Positions 44,912-56,912 of a stretch of 64,000 nucleotides of DNA are shown here, in pieces. The position numbers were made by a program, and so were the translations under genes. The notes beneath the pieces are model-generated. The model was not told where the DNA came from. It was given only the letters and a program-made list of their open reading frames with translations, and did no database searches. Location: the NCBI GenBank assembly GCA_050303435.1, contig JBNLBT010000008.1, positions 1-64,000 on the forward strand, written 5' to 3'. This DNA is from JBNLBT01 sp050303435. Lineage in GTDB: Bacteria; Pseudomonadota; Gammaproteobacteria; Xanthomonadales; Marinicellaceae. How positions within the stretch are numbered: the first letter of the stretch is position 1; the number at the start of each line of letters is the position of its first letter.

Positions 44912-45615
44912 GCAACGAACAACACAAATTGAGCAAAGACCTGCAGGAACACCTGGCGGATCAATTGCTTGCCATAGAAGACAGCGAGCTGGGCGTGCGC
45001 TGTGAAGTCAGCCCCGACCACTGGCTCGGTGTGTGCAAACAGTTGCGCGACCACGAAGCGTTTCAATTTGAGGTTTTGATTGATCTTTGCGGCGTAGACT
45101 ATCTGACCTATGGCGTCGACGAGTGGCGCACAGAAGACGTGTCTTCGACCGGTTTCAGCCGCGGCGTACACGCACTGGGCCCCGGCCGCTTTGCCTGGGA
45201 TCAGCGCCGTGAGGAATTGATGCCCAGACGTTTTGCTGTGGTGGTGCAACTGCTGTCACTGGCACACAACCGACGTTTGACATTGAAATGCTTTGCGCCC
45301 GATGAAGGCCTGTTGGAAGTGCCTTCACTGGTGGACATCTGGCCGGCCGCCAACTGGTTTGAACGTGAAGCCTTCGACTTGTACGGCCTGTTGTTCAAGG
45401 GACACCCGGATTTGCGCCGAATCCTCACCGACTATGGTTTCATCGGTCACCCGTTCCGCAAGGACTTTCCGCTGGTCGGCAACGTCGAAGTGCGTTACGA
45501 CGAAGAATTGCAGCGTGTGGTGTATCAACCGACCGAAATTGAGCCGCGGGTGACCGTGCCCAAAACCATTCGTCGGGATTCACGCTACATTGACAACAGC
45601 CCAGAACAGGATTGA
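44908..45615 (+). CDS. nuoC: NADH-quinone oxidoreductase subunit C
   Basis: A 235-residue 30-kDa-type subunit with the signature WFEREAFDLYGLLFKGHPDLRRI near residues 149-170 and the DYGFIGHPFRKDFPL segment after it. It is a separate gene, unlike the nuoCD fusion of enterobacteria. It overlaps nuoB by four bases (ATGA). Confidence 0.96.
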   Translation: MSNEQHKLSKDLQEHLADQLLAIEDSELGVRCEVSPDHWLGVCKQLRDHEAFQFEVLIDLCGVDYLTYGVDEWRTEDVSSTGFSRGVHALGPGRFAWDQRREELMPRRFAVVVQLLSLAHNRRLTLKCFAPDEGLLEVPSLVDIWPAANWFEREAFDLYGLLFKGHPDLRRILTDYGFIGHPFRKDFPLVGNVEVRYDEELQRVVYQPTEIEPRVTVPKTIRRDSRYIDNSPEQD

Positions 45616-45621
45616 TCCGAC

Positions 45622-46875
45622 ATGGCAGAAATCAAAAACTACACCATCAATTTCGGTCCACAGCATCCGGCCGCGCACGGTGTGCTGCGACTGATTCTGG
45701 AGCTTGACGGCGAAGTCGTTGAACACGCCGATCCGCACGTGGGTCTGTTGCACCGGGCCACCGAAAAGCTGGCAGAAACCAAACCATTCAATCACAGCAT
45801 TGGTTACATGGATCGCCTGGATTACGTGTCCATGATGTGCAATGAGCACGCCTACGTGCGCGCCATAGAACAGCTGCTGGGCATTGAAGCGCCTATAAGG
45901 GCCCAATACATTCGCACCCTGTTTGATGAAGTCACACGCATTCTGAATCACCTGATGTGGGTCGGCACCCACGGATTGGATCTGGGTGCCATGACCTTGT
46001 TTTTATACGCCTTCAGGGAACGCGAGTTGTTGATGGACACTTACGAAGCGGTGTCCGGCGCGCGCATGCACGCCACGTATTATCGCCCCGGCGGCGTGTA
46101 CCGGGATCTGCCGGAACAGATGCCCCAACACAAAGAAAGCAAATGGACCAAAGGCCAGCGGCTGAAAGACATCAATGCCTGGCGTCAGGGCTCGTTGCTG
46201 GATTACCTGGAAGCCTTCACCGAGTATTTTCCAGAGCGGGTGGCTGAGTACCACACCCTGCTGACCGACAATCGGATCTGGAAACAGCGCACCGTGGGCA
46301 TCGGTGTGGTGAGTCCGGAACAGGCCAAAGCCTGGGGTTTTTCCGGCGCCATGCTGCGCGGCAGTGGCATTGAATGGGATTTGCGCAAAACCCAGACCTA
46401 CGCGGCCTATGACAAGGTGGATTTTTCCATCCCCGTGGGCGTCAACGGCGATTGCTACGACCGTTACCTGGTGCGCATGGAAGAAATGCTGCAGTCCAAC
46501 CGCATCATCAAACAGTGCGTGCAATGGCTGAAAGACAACCCAGGCGATGTCATGCTGAATGATTACAAAGTCGCGCCGCCCGACCGCAACACCATGAAAG
46601 AGGACATGGAGTCGCTGATTCACCATTTTAAACTGTTCACTGAAGGCTACTCAGTGCCGGCCGGTGAGGTGTATTCGGCGGTGGAAGCGCCAAAAGGCGA
46701 ATTCGGTGTGTATCTGGTGTCGGACGATTCCAATAAACCGTTCAGGATGAAGCTGCGCGCACCGGGATTTGCGCACCTTTCGGCCATGAATGACATGGTC
46801 AAAGGCCACATGCTGGCCGACGTGGTCGCCGTGATCGGCACCATGGACATTGTTTTTGGGGAGATCGATCGCTGA
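45622..46875 (+). CDS. nuoD: NADH-quinone oxidoreductase subunit D
   Basis: A 417-residue 49-kDa-type subunit. The FGPQHPAAHGVLRL start near residue 11 is the quinone-site loop, and EKLAETKPF, MDRLDYVSMM and the C-terminal DIVFGEIDR are diagnostic. It has lost the NiFe cluster ligands of its hydrogenase relatives and forms the quinone pocket with NuoB. Its stop overlaps nuoE by one base. Confidence 0.97.
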   Translation: MAEIKNYTINFGPQHPAAHGVLRLILELDGEVVEHADPHVGLLHRATEKLAETKPFNHSIGYMDRLDYVSMMCNEHAYVRAIEQLLGIEAPIRAQYIRTLFDEVTRILNHLMWVGTHGLDLGAMTLFLYAFRERELLMDTYEAVSGARMHATYYRPGGVYRDLPEQMPQHKESKWTKGQRLKDINAWRQGSLLDYLEAFTEYFPERVAEYHTLLTDNRIWKQRTVGIGVVSPEQAKAWGFSGAMLRGSGIEWDLRKTQTYAAYDKVDFSIPVGVNGDCYDRYLVRMEEMLQSNRIIKQCVQWLKDNPGDVMLNDYKVAPPDRNTMKEDMESLIHHFKLFTEGYSVPAGEVYSAVEAPKGEFGVYLVSDDSNKPFRMKLRAPGFAHLSAMNDMVKGHMLADVVAVIGTMDIVFGEIDR

Positions 46876-47397
46876 TGTATCAAGTCAATCCACAAAATAA
46901 GCAGGATTTGAGTCTGCTGGAACTGCTGAGTGATGAGACCCGGCAGGCCATCGATGGCTGGAAAGCCAAATTTCCGCACGAACACCGCCGTTCCGCGGTG
47001 ATCGGCGCGCTGCACGCGGCCCAGGATCAGAATGGCGGCTGGCTGAGCAAGGAAATCATGCAGGCGGTGGCGGTGTACCTCGATATACCGGATATCTGGG
47101 TGTTTGAGGCGGCCAATTTCTACAGCATGTTTTTCACCCGCCCGGCCGGCAAACACAAAGTGGCCATCTGCACCAACATTTCATGCATGCTGTGTGGCGC
47201 CGATGAGGTGGTCAAATACGCCGAAGAAAAGCTCGGCATCGCTCTCGGTGAAACCACGGCGGACGGGCGCATCACGCTGGTCAAGGAAGAAGAATGCGTG
47301 GCGGCGTGCACCGGCGCACCGATGATGATCATTGACGGGCATTACCATGAAAATCTCACGCGCGAGAAAATCGATGCCTTGCTGGGAGGGCTGAACG

Positions 47398-47408
<11 letters not shown>
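46875..47408 (+). CDS. nuoE: NADH-quinone oxidoreductase subunit E
   Basis: A 177-residue 24-kDa-type subunit with a thioredoxin-like fold and four cysteines for the N1a [2Fe-2S] cluster: CTNISC near residue 98 and CVAAC near 139. Part of the NADH-oxidising module with NuoF and NuoG. It overlaps nuoF by 11 bases. Confidence 0.96.
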
Positions 47409-48671
<1,263 letters not shown>

Positions 48672-48675
<4 letters not shown>

Positions 48676-50999
48676 GTGACGCGGGCGATAAAACAGTGAA
48701 CACGGTCACCATAGAAGTCGACAATCAGGCGATTGAAGTGCCGGCCGGCTCAATGATCATTGAAGCCACCGACAAGCACGGCATTCGCGTGCCGCGTTTT
48801 TGCTATCACAAAAAGCTTTCGGTGGCGGCCAACTGTCGCATGTGCATGGTGGACGTGGAAAAAGCACCGAAACCGCTGCCGGCCTGTGCCACGCCGGTGA
48901 TGGATGGCATGAAAGTGTACACGCAATCCAAACGGGCCACCAGCGCGCAGAAAAACGTGATGGAATTTCTGCTCATCAATCACCCGCTGGATTGCCCGAT
49001 CTGCGATCAGGGCGGTGAATGTGAATTGCAGGACGTTTCCATGGGTTATGGCCGCGATGTGTCGCGCTATCACGACAGCAAACGCGTGGTCAAGGATGAA
49101 AATCTGGGGTCGCTGCTGGCCACCGACATGACCCGCTGTATCTTGTGCACCCGCTGCGTGCGTTTTCTGGAAGAAATCGCCGGCACCGATGAGCTCGGCG
49201 GCATGGGCCGCGGTGACCGCACCAACATTGGCACCTTTGTCGGCCGTTCGGTGGACTCGGAAATGTCCGGCAACGTGATCGACGTGTGTCCGGTGGGCGC
49301 GTTGACCAATAAACCGTTTCACTACAAAGCGCGTGCCTGGGAATTGATGGCCAGCGCCGCGGTGTCGATGCACGACGCGATCGGTTCCAATCTGTATTAC
49401 CACGCCCGCCGCGGTCGCATTCTGCGCACCGTGCCGCGCGACAACGAAGCGATCAATGAATGCTGGATTCCTGACCGCGACCGCTACGGCATCCACGGCC
49501 TCAATGCCGCGGACCGTGTGCTGAGCCCGGAAGTCAAGGAAAACGGCCAGTGGCGCGCGATTGACTGGCAAGCGGCGCTTGGCCTGCTGTGCGAGCGCAT
49601 CAAGTCGACCGCTGGGCAGGACATTGCGGTGCACGCATCGGGCCACGCCAGCACGGAAGAATATCACCTGCTCAACAAACTGTTCAGTCACACGGGCTGC
49701 ACGCGCTTTGAGCACCGCAACCGGCAGACCGATCTGGCGCACAACGCCGGTCGCGAGAACCGCTGCGATGTCACTTTGGATGAAGTGGCGCAGGCGCGTC
49801 ACATCGTGCTCATCGGTTCGCACGTGCGTCATGAACAGCCGATCCTCAATCACAGAATCCGTCAGGCCTGGTTGTCTGGCGCCAAGGTGGCGAGTCTGGC
49901 TTCACGCGACTACGCGCTGAATTTTGAGCTGCAACACAAGGTTGTGGCCAATCCACAGGCCTGGGTTGAGGCTTTGGGCTCTTTGGCACATTGCCTCGGC
50001 GATCTGGCCGGCGGTCAGTGGCCATCCGGGGCGCTGGGTGATTGGATCCAGGCACAGAAGACCGATGAAGATTTGAATCACCTGGCCAAACAGATCATGC
50101 ACACCGACCATTCGTCTGTGTTCGTGATTGGCCAGATCAGCAATCACCACCCGCACGCCGGCCTGATCAAGGCGGTGACCGCGTGGATGGCGGAAATCAG
50201 TGGTGGCCGGGTGCTGGAAATGGCCGACGCGGCCAACGCCAACGGCGCGGTGCGCGCCGGATTTGGCCGCAACAGCGAACGCACCGCGGCTCGCCTGAAC
50301 GTGTTTTACCAACTTGAATTGCAGGATTTTGGCAATGCACCTGAGATTAAAAAAATCTTGGAAAACAGCGACTTCAATGTTGTTTTTAATGCATTTGCTG
50401 ATGATGATCTGCGGGCCCACGCCGATTTGATTTTGCCCGTCGGACTGCTGCCGGAAATCACCGGATCTGTGGTCAATCAGTTTGGTCAGCGTCAGATCAG
50501 TATGGTGGCGGGCAAAGCACCGGGCGAATCGCGACCGGGCTGGCGCGCATTGCGTGTGCTGGGCAATCTGTTGGATGTGCCTGGGTTTGATTACCAGACC
50601 GTCGACGACGTGATGGCTGAAACCGAGCAACTGAATGCCGTGAAAGGCGGATTTCAAACGGTCAAAACCATCAAAACCGACAAAGTGTCCGGCCTGATGC
50701 TCGACACTGCCACCGGCATTTATCACAGCGACATGCTGGTGCGTCGCTCAACGCCGTTGCAGGACACGGCTTTGGCGGCTGCGCAATCGGTGATGGTCAA
50801 TCCACGCGATTTGTTGTCGATTGGATTCAACGCAGGCGATCTGGTTGGCATTGAACAGCAGGGACGACATTTCAATCTGACCCTGACGGCCAATGAATTT
50901 GTCGCGGTTGGCACCGCCCTGATCAACACCGGGCAACAGGCCACAGTGGATCTGGATTGCGGCAACCTGAACGTGTCGATCATAGGAGCGCTGAAATGA
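48672..50999 (+). CDS. nuoG: NADH-quinone oxidoreductase subunit G
   Basis: A 775-residue subunit. The N-terminal ferredoxin domain (about 8-90) has the [2Fe-2S] cysteines in CRMCMVDV and nearby. The His/Cys3 cluster segment is DCPICDQGGECELQD near residues 106-120, and TRCILCTRC holds a further [4Fe-4S] cluster near 153. The remainder is a molybdopterin-oxidoreductase-like domain without cofactor. It wires electrons from NuoF towards NuoI. Confidence 0.96.
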
Positions 51000-52018
51000 T
51001 GGAAACACTCACAGTGGTTTTCTGGACCCTGTTGAAAATCATTCTGATCGTGCTGCCGTTGATTCTGACGGTGGCGTATCTGACGTATGCAGAACGCCGC
51101 GTGATCGGTTTCATGCAGGGCCGCATGGGCCCCAACCGGGTGGGCGTCCTGGGTTTCAAGCTGTGGGGCTTGGGTCAACCGTTTGCCGACGTCATCAAGT
51201 TGTTGTTCAAGGAAATCATTTTCCCGCAGCACGCCAACAAATTTCTGTTTCTGATCGCCCCGGTGATCACCCTGGCGACCGCATTCGCGGCCTGGGCGGT
51301 GGTGCCGTTCACCGATTATTTGGTGCTGGCCGACATCAACGCCGGACTGGTGTATGTGCTGGCGATGACCTCATTGGGTGTGTACGGCGTGATCATTGCC
51401 GGCTGGGCGTCCAACTCCAAATACGCACTGCTGGGCGCCTTGCGCTCGGCGGCGCAGATCGTCTCGTATGAAATCGCCATGGGTTTCGCCCTGGTCGGCG
51501 TGTTGGTGGCGGCCGGTTCCCTGAACCTGACTGAAATCGTGCAGGCTCAGGCTGGCGGCATCGCGCACTGGTTCTTTTTGCCGCTGCTGCCGCTGTTTGT
51601 GATTTATTTTATTTCCGGTGTGGCGGAAACCAACCGCGCGCCGTTTGATGTGGCCGAAGGCGAATCCGAAATCGTGGCCGGTTTCCACGTGGAATATTCG
51701 GGCGCCGCGTTTGCTTTGTTCTTTCTCGGCGAATACGCCAACATGATCATCATTTCGGCGCTGACCGCAGTGATGTTTCTGGGCGGCTGGTATTCACCGT
51801 TCAGTGGCGACCACATGCTGGCGCAGCCCGGTCTGCACTGGTTTTTGATCAAAACTTCAATTTTTCTGTTTTTGTACCTTTGGTTCCGTGCCACGTTTCC
51901 GCGCTATCGCTACGATCAGATCATGCGCCTGGGCTGGAAAGTGTTCATTCCGATCACCATCGTCTGGATCATGGTGGTGGCGGTGCTGAAGGTCTATCAC
52001 GTCGGCCCCTGGTTCTGA
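50996..52018 (+). CDS. nuoH: NADH-quinone oxidoreductase subunit H
   Basis: A 340-residue membrane subunit with eight helices. ERRVIGFMQGRMGPNRVG near residue 38, YEIAMGF and ETNRAPFDVAEGESE near 220 are the conserved quinone-channel segments. I chose the ATG at 50996, which overlaps the nuoG stop; a second ATG follows at once. It joins the peripheral and membrane arms. Confidence 0.97.
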   Translation: MMETLTVVFWTLLKIILIVLPLILTVAYLTYAERRVIGFMQGRMGPNRVGVLGFKLWGLGQPFADVIKLLFKEIIFPQHANKFLFLIAPVITLATAFAAWAVVPFTDYLVLADINAGLVYVLAMTSLGVYGVIIAGWASNSKYALLGALRSAAQIVSYEIAMGFALVGVLVAAGSLNLTEIVQAQAGGIAHWFFLPLLPLFVIYFISGVAETNRAPFDVAEGESEIVAGFHVEYSGAAFALFFLGEYANMIIISALTAVMFLGGWYSPFSGDHMLAQPGLHWFLIKTSIFLFLYLWFRATFPRYRYDQIMRLGWKVFIPITIVWIMVVAVLKVYHVGPWF

Positions 52019-52019
52019 T

Positions 52020-52508
52020 ATGAGTAAACTTTTCAATTACCTCAAATCCCTGACTTTGAAAGAGTTGCGCAGTGGACTGTTTGTCACCGGCAAATACTTT
52101 TTCAAGCGCAAGTTCACCTTGCGTTATCCGGAAGAGAAGACGCCCAAATCACCGCGTTTTCGTGGCTTGCATGCGCTCCGGCGCTATCCCAACGGCGAGG
52201 AACGCTGCATTGCCTGCAAACTGTGCGAGGCGGTGTGTCCGGCCCTGGCGATCACCATTGATTCGGATGTGCGCGACGACGGCTCCCGCCGCACCACGCG
52301 CTACGACGTGGATTTGTTTAAGTGCATTTATTGCGGTTTTTGCGAAGAATCCTGTCCGGTGGATTCCATCGTGCTGACCGACATTCACGAATTCCATCTG
52401 GAATCCAAGGGCAAAAACGTCCTCAGCAAAGATCAACTGCTGGCCATTGGCGACATGTATGAAAAAGACATCGCCGAGGCCCGCTCACAAGACGCGAAGT
52501 ATCGATGA
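52020..52508 (+). CDS. nuoI: NADH-quinone oxidoreductase subunit I
   Basis: A 162-residue subunit with two ferredoxin-type [4Fe-4S] motifs: CIACKLCEAVCPA near residues 62-74 and CIYCGFCEESCPVD near 101-114. These are clusters N6a and N6b in front of NuoB. It begins one base after nuoH and overlaps nuoJ by four. Confidence 0.97.
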   Translation: MSKLFNYLKSLTLKELRSGLFVTGKYFFKRKFTLRYPEEKTPKSPRFRGLHALRRYPNGEERCIACKLCEAVCPALAITIDSDVRDDGSRRTTRYDVDLFKCIYCGFCEESCPVDSIVLTDIHEFHLESKGKNVLSKDQLLAIGDMYEKDIAEARSQDAKYR

Positions 52509-53134
52509 TGAGTCCTGAATTGTTGCAAAATATATTGTTTTTTGTGTTTTCCGCGGTCACCATCGCATCGGCGCTGGCGGTTGTGAGCATGAAAAACAGC
52601 GTGTATTCGGCGCTGTTCCTGGTGCTGACGTTTTTCACCATGGCGGTGCTGTGGTTGTTGCTGGAGGCGGAGTTTCTCGCCATCACGCTGGTGCTGGTGT
52701 ACGTTGGCGCGGTGATGGTGCTGTTCCTGTTTGTGGTGATGATGCTGGATGTCAAGACGCCCAAGGCCGGGCAGTTGAAGCAGTCCTACACCCAGGGCGC
52801 CATCCTCATTGCAGCGGCGATGCTGATCGAATTGTTGATGTTGCTGGCCTATAAAATGGGCGGTGAGTTGCCGGCAGATGTCCTGCAACGACACCCCGAA
52901 GGCTATAGCAACGTCAAGGAAGTGGCCAATTCGCTGTTCACCCAATACGTCTATCCCTTTGAAATCGCGGCGGTGATTCTGCTGGTGGCGATTGTGGCGG
53001 CCATTCTGTTGACTTTGCGCAGACGCCCCGAAAACAAGCAAATCGATCCGTCCAGACAGATTCACGTCAATCCGGCGGACCGCATCCGATTGGTTGACAT
53101 GCCGGCTCGCAAGGGCAATGGAGAAGAACAATGA
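52505..53134 (+). CDS. nuoJ: NADH-quinone oxidoreductase subunit J
   Basis: A 209-residue membrane subunit with five helices; the conserved third-helix segment LVLVYVGAVMVLFLFVVMML lies near residues 62-82. The C-terminal tail is charged and poorly conserved. It takes part in the proton path between NuoH and NuoL/M/N. Confidence 0.95.
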   Translation: MMSPELLQNILFFVFSAVTIASALAVVSMKNSVYSALFLVLTFFTMAVLWLLLEAEFLAITLVLVYVGAVMVLFLFVVMMLDVKTPKAGQLKQSYTQGAILIAAAMLIELLMLLAYKMGGELPADVLQRHPEGYSNVKEVANSLFTQYVYPFEIAAVILLVAIVAAILLTLRRRPENKQIDPSRQIHVNPADRIRLVDMPARKGNGEEQ

Positions 53135-53433
53135 GCCTGTCGTATTATCTGATTTTATCCGCGGTGCTGTTTGTCATCTCTCTGGCCGGCATCTTTGCCA
53201 ATCGCCGCAATTTGCTGGTGCTGCTGATGTCGATCGAATTGATGCTGCTGGCGGTGAACACCAATTTCATCGCGTTCTCGACCTATCTGGGCGACATACA
53301 AGGCCAGGTGTTCGTGTTCTTTATCCTCACGGTGGCTGCGGCCGAAGCGTCCATCGGTCTGGCCATTCTGGTGGTGCTGTTCAGAAACAGGAAATCACTG
53401 GAAGTCGATGACATCAATCAATTGGAAGGCTGA
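53131..53433 (+). CDS. nuoK: NADH-quinone oxidoreductase subunit K
   Basis: A 100-residue Mrp-like subunit with three helices. The two buried glutamates are visible in SIELMLLAVN (near 35) and in AAEASIGLAI (near 70). It overlaps nuoJ by four bases and precedes nuoL by three. Confidence 0.96.
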   Translation: MSLSYYLILSAVLFVISLAGIFANRRNLLVLLMSIELMLLAVNTNFIAFSTYLGDIQGQVFVFFILTVAAAEASIGLAILVVLFRNRKSLEVDDINQLEG

Positions 53434-53436
53434 CAC

Positions 53437-55392
53437 ATGGCATTGAAAACGCAACTACTCATCATCGCCTTTGCGCCCCTGGTGGCCGCGGCCGTGGCCG
53501 GCCTGTTCGGACGCAAAATCGGACGCACCGGCGCGCATTTGATCACCATCGCGGCGGTGGCCGTGTCCTGTTACCTGTCGATTCGCGTATTGCTGGGTTT
53601 CACCGGCGGCGAATTGACGGCGTTCAACCAGAACATTTACACCTGGATGGTCACTGGATCGGTGTCTTTGCACGTGGGTTTTCTGGTGGATTCCCTGACC
53701 GCCATCATGATGTCTGTGGTGACCTTTGTGTCCTTGATGGTGCACGTGTACACCATCGGTTACATGCGCGATGACCCGGGCTATCAACGCTTTTTCAGTT
53801 ACATCTCGCTGTTCACCTTCGCCATGCTGATGCTGGTGATGGCGAATAATTTCATGCAGCTGTTTTTTGGCTGGGAAGCGGTGGGGCTGGTGTCCTATCT
53901 GCTGATCGGCTTCTGGTATCGCAAGGAAACCGCCATTTTTGCCAACCTCAAAGCCTTTCTGGTTAACCGGGTGGGGGACTTTGGCTTTCTGCTCGGCATC
54001 GCCGCGGTGCTGATGACCTTCGGCACGCTGGATTACGCCGAGGTGTTTGCGCAGGCACCGGCCATGGCCAATGAAACAATTTCGGTGTTCGGCGATTCGC
54101 AATGGAACATGATGACCTTCATCTGTGTGGCTCTGTTCATTGGCGCCATGGGTAAATCCGCGCAGGCCCCATTGCACGTGTGGCTGCCTGATTCCATGGA
54201 AGGCCCGACGCCGATTTCCGCGTTGATTCACGCGGCCACCATGGTCACCGCCGGTATTTTCATGGTGTCGAGAATGTCGCCGCTGTTTGAATTGTCTGAT
54301 GCAGCACTGAGTTTCGTCATGCTGACCGGTGCGTTCACCGCCTTTTTCATGGGCTTGATCGGCATCGTACAGAACGACATCAAGCGCGTGGTGGCGTATT
54401 CAACCCTGAGTCAGCTGGGCTACATGACCGTGGCCCTGGGCGTGTCCGCGTATTCCGCCGCCATTTTCCATCTGATGACGCACGCGTTCTTTAAAGCCTT
54501 GCTGTTCCTGGGCGCCGGGTCGGTGATCATCGCCATGCACCACAAACAGGACATGCGCGAAATGGGTGGCCTGCGCAAATACATGCCGATCACCTTCATC
54601 ACCGCCTGGGTCGGCACCCTGGCGTTGACCGGATTTCCGGGTTTCTCAGGCTATTTTTCCAAAGACGCGATCATTCTGGCCACCCACGAGTCCACTCGAT
54701 TTGGCTCAGGTGTGGCCTATGTGGCGGTGTTGCTTGGGGTGTTCGTCACCGCGCTGTACTCATTCCGCCTGTTGTACCTGACTTTCCATGGCAAGCCGCG
54801 CATGGATCAACACACCGAAGAGCACCTGCATGAGTCGCCCTGGGTGGTGACGCTGCCGCTGGTGTTATTGGCGATTCCGTCGGTGATCATTGGCTGGCTC
54901 ACCATTGAGCCGATGTTGTTTGGCGGTTTCATGCAGGACGCCATTTACGTCAAACCGGCCAATGACGTGGTCGCTGCGGTCGGTGAACACTACCACGGAT
55001 CTGCCAGTTTTGCCTTGCACGGCCTGACTGGATTGCCGTTTATTTTGGCGCTCCTGGGCTTTGCCCTGGCCACTTGGGTGTACATGAAAAATCCGTCACT
55101 GGCGGATCAGGCAAAACGCCGTTTTGCCTGGGCGCATCGGGTGCTGGAAAACAAATACGGATTCGATGCCTTTTATCAGAAAGTGTTTGCCGGTGGCTCG
55201 GTGAAGCTGGGTGAGTGGCTGTGGAAATGGTCCGATTCCCGATTGATCGATGGCTGGGTGGTGAACGGCAGTGCGCGACTGGTCGGCAAAGTGTCCGGCT
55301 TCATTAAATCCTTCCAGTCCGGCTATTTATACCATTACGCGCTGGTGATGGTGGTTGGCATCATCGTCTTTATTGGCTTGTATGTGTTATAG
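53437..55392 (+). CDS. nuoL: NADH-quinone oxidoreductase subunit L
   Basis: A 651-residue antiporter-like proton pump. About 14 core helices are followed by the long lateral helix and a terminal helix. Key residues are E in FFGWEAVGLVSYLLIGFW near residue 144, and the lysine-containing DSMEGPTPISALIHAATMVTAG region near 250. It is the distal pump of complex I. Confidence 0.97.
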   Translation: MALKTQLLIIAFAPLVAAAVAGLFGRKIGRTGAHLITIAAVAVSCYLSIRVLLGFTGGELTAFNQNIYTWMVTGSVSLHVGFLVDSLTAIMMSVVTFVSLMVHVYTIGYMRDDPGYQRFFSYISLFTFAMLMLVMANNFMQLFFGWEAVGLVSYLLIGFWYRKETAIFANLKAFLVNRVGDFGFLLGIAAVLMTFGTLDYAEVFAQAPAMANETISVFGDSQWNMMTFICVALFIGAMGKSAQAPLHVWLPDSMEGPTPISALIHAATMVTAGIFMVSRMSPLFELSDAALSFVMLTGAFTAFFMGLIGIVQNDIKRVVAYSTLSQLGYMTVALGVSAYSAAIFHLMTHAFFKALLFLGAGSVIIAMHHKQDMREMGGLRKYMPITFITAWVGTLALTGFPGFSGYFSKDAIILATHESTRFGSGVAYVAVLLGVFVTALYSFRLLYLTFHGKPRMDQHTEEHLHESPWVVTLPLVLLAIPSVIIGWLTIEPMLFGGFMQDAIYVKPANDVVAAVGEHYHGSASFALHGLTGLPFILALLGFALATWVYMKNPSLADQAKRRFAWAHRVLENKYGFDAFYQKVFAGGSVKLGEWLWKWSDSRLIDGWVVNGSARLVGKVSGFIKSFQSGYLYHYALVMVVGIIVFIGLYVL

Positions 55393-55403
55393 GAACCTGA
55401 TTC

Positions 55404-56912
55404 ATGGTGTTTGAAAATTCAATCTTGAGTGTGCTCGTCTGGCTGCCCATCATCAGCGGACTGCTGTTGTTGCCATTGGGCAATGAACGCCCGACTTTGG
55501 TCAAAGCCCTGGCGCTGCTCTCTGCATTGATCACGCTGTTGCTGTGTTGGCCGCTGTGGAGTCATTTTGACACCAGCACCGCGGCTTTGCAGTACGTCGA
55601 GTTGACCCCGTGGGTGACCGCGCTGAACATCAACTACCATCTCGGCATTGATGGCATTGCCTTGCCGCTGGTGGCCTTGACGGCGTTCATCACCGTGTTG
55701 ACGGTGCTCTCGGCCTGGCAGGTCATCAAGAACAACATTCATCAGTTCATGGCCGCATTCCTGATCCTGGAAGGCATGATGATTGGGGTGTTTTGTGCAC
55801 AGGATGCCTTGCTGTTTTACATCTTCTTCGAAGCCATGTTGATCCCGATGTTCATCATCATCGGCGTTTGGGGCGGTCCAAACCGCGTGTATGCCACGAT
55901 TAAATTCTTTCTGTACACCTTCCTCGGTTCGGTGTTCATGCTGATCGGCCTGATCTATCTGTATCATCAGGGCGGCAGCTGGAATCTGTCCGACCTGGCG
56001 GCCTTGCCTTTGAGCCAGACGGAACAGAGCTGGCTGTTCTTTGCCTTTCTTTTGGCTTTTGCGGTCAAAATTCCCATGTTCCCGGTGCACACCTGGTTGC
56101 CGGATGCGCACGTGGAAGCGCCCACCGGCGGTTCGGTGGTGCTGGCGGCGATCATGCTGAAAATAGGTGGCTACGGCTTTTTGCGTTTTTCCCTGCCGGT
56201 GACGCCCGACGCCACGCAGGCCTTTGACTGGCTGTTGATCACGCTGTCACTGATCGCGGTGGTGTACATTGGTCTGGTGGCGATGGTGCAGAAAGACATG
56301 AAAAAGTTGATCGCCTATTCCTCCATTTCGCACATGGGCTTTGTCACCCTGGGCCTGTTTCTGGTGGCGGCGTTGTTGCACAACAACGGCGATGCGCAGA
56401 TGGCGGTGGAAGGCGCGATGGTGCAAATGATCTCGCACGGTTTCATCTCTGCGGCGATGTTCCTGTGCGTCGGTGTCTTGTATGACCGCCTGCATTCGCG
56501 TCTGATCCAGGACTACGGCGGCGTGGTCAACACCATGCCCTGGTTTGCCATGTTCTTTGTGTTTTTCGCGATGGCCAACTCCGGATTGCCCGGCACTTCC
56601 GGGTTTGTCGGTGAATTCATGGTGATACTGAGCAGTTTCCAGGCCAGTTTCTGGTACGCCTTTTTGGCCGCCATCACATTGATTGTTGGCGCCGCGTATT
56701 CACTGTGGATGGTTAAACGCGTGATTTTTGGCGGCATCAGCAATGAAGCGGTGGAGCAATTGAAAGACATCACCTCCCGCGAGTATTTTATTTTGGCCGT
56801 TCTGGCACTGGTGGTGCTGCTGGTCGGTGTGTGGCCTGAACCCCTGCTTGAAGTGATGCGAGAATCGGTGCGTCAGGTGATCGCCCAGGTTTCTGTGAGT
56901 AAAGTGATATGA
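55404..56912 (+). CDS. nuoM: NADH-quinone oxidoreductase subunit M
   Basis: A 502-residue antiporter-like subunit with 14 helices. The EAMLIPMFIIIGVWGG segment near residue 145 has the conserved glutamate, and LPDAHVEAPTGGSVVLA near 233 is the broken-helix motif with the nearby lysines. It follows nuoL by 11 bases and overlaps nuoN by four. Confidence 0.97.
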   Translation: MVFENSILSVLVWLPIISGLLLLPLGNERPTLVKALALLSALITLLLCWPLWSHFDTSTAALQYVELTPWVTALNINYHLGIDGIALPLVALTAFITVLTVLSAWQVIKNNIHQFMAAFLILEGMMIGVFCAQDALLFYIFFEAMLIPMFIIIGVWGGPNRVYATIKFFLYTFLGSVFMLIGLIYLYHQGGSWNLSDLAALPLSQTEQSWLFFAFLLAFAVKIPMFPVHTWLPDAHVEAPTGGSVVLAAIMLKIGGYGFLRFSLPVTPDATQAFDWLLITLSLIAVVYIGLVAMVQKDMKKLIAYSSISHMGFVTLGLFLVAALLHNNGDAQMAVEGAMVQMISHGFISAAMFLCVGVLYDRLHSRLIQDYGGVVNTMPWFAMFFVFFAMANSGLPGTSGFVGEFMVILSSFQASFWYAFLAAITLIVGAAYSLWMVKRVIFGGISNEAVEQLKDITSREYFILAVLALVVLLVGVWPEPLLEVMRESVRQVIAQVSVSKVI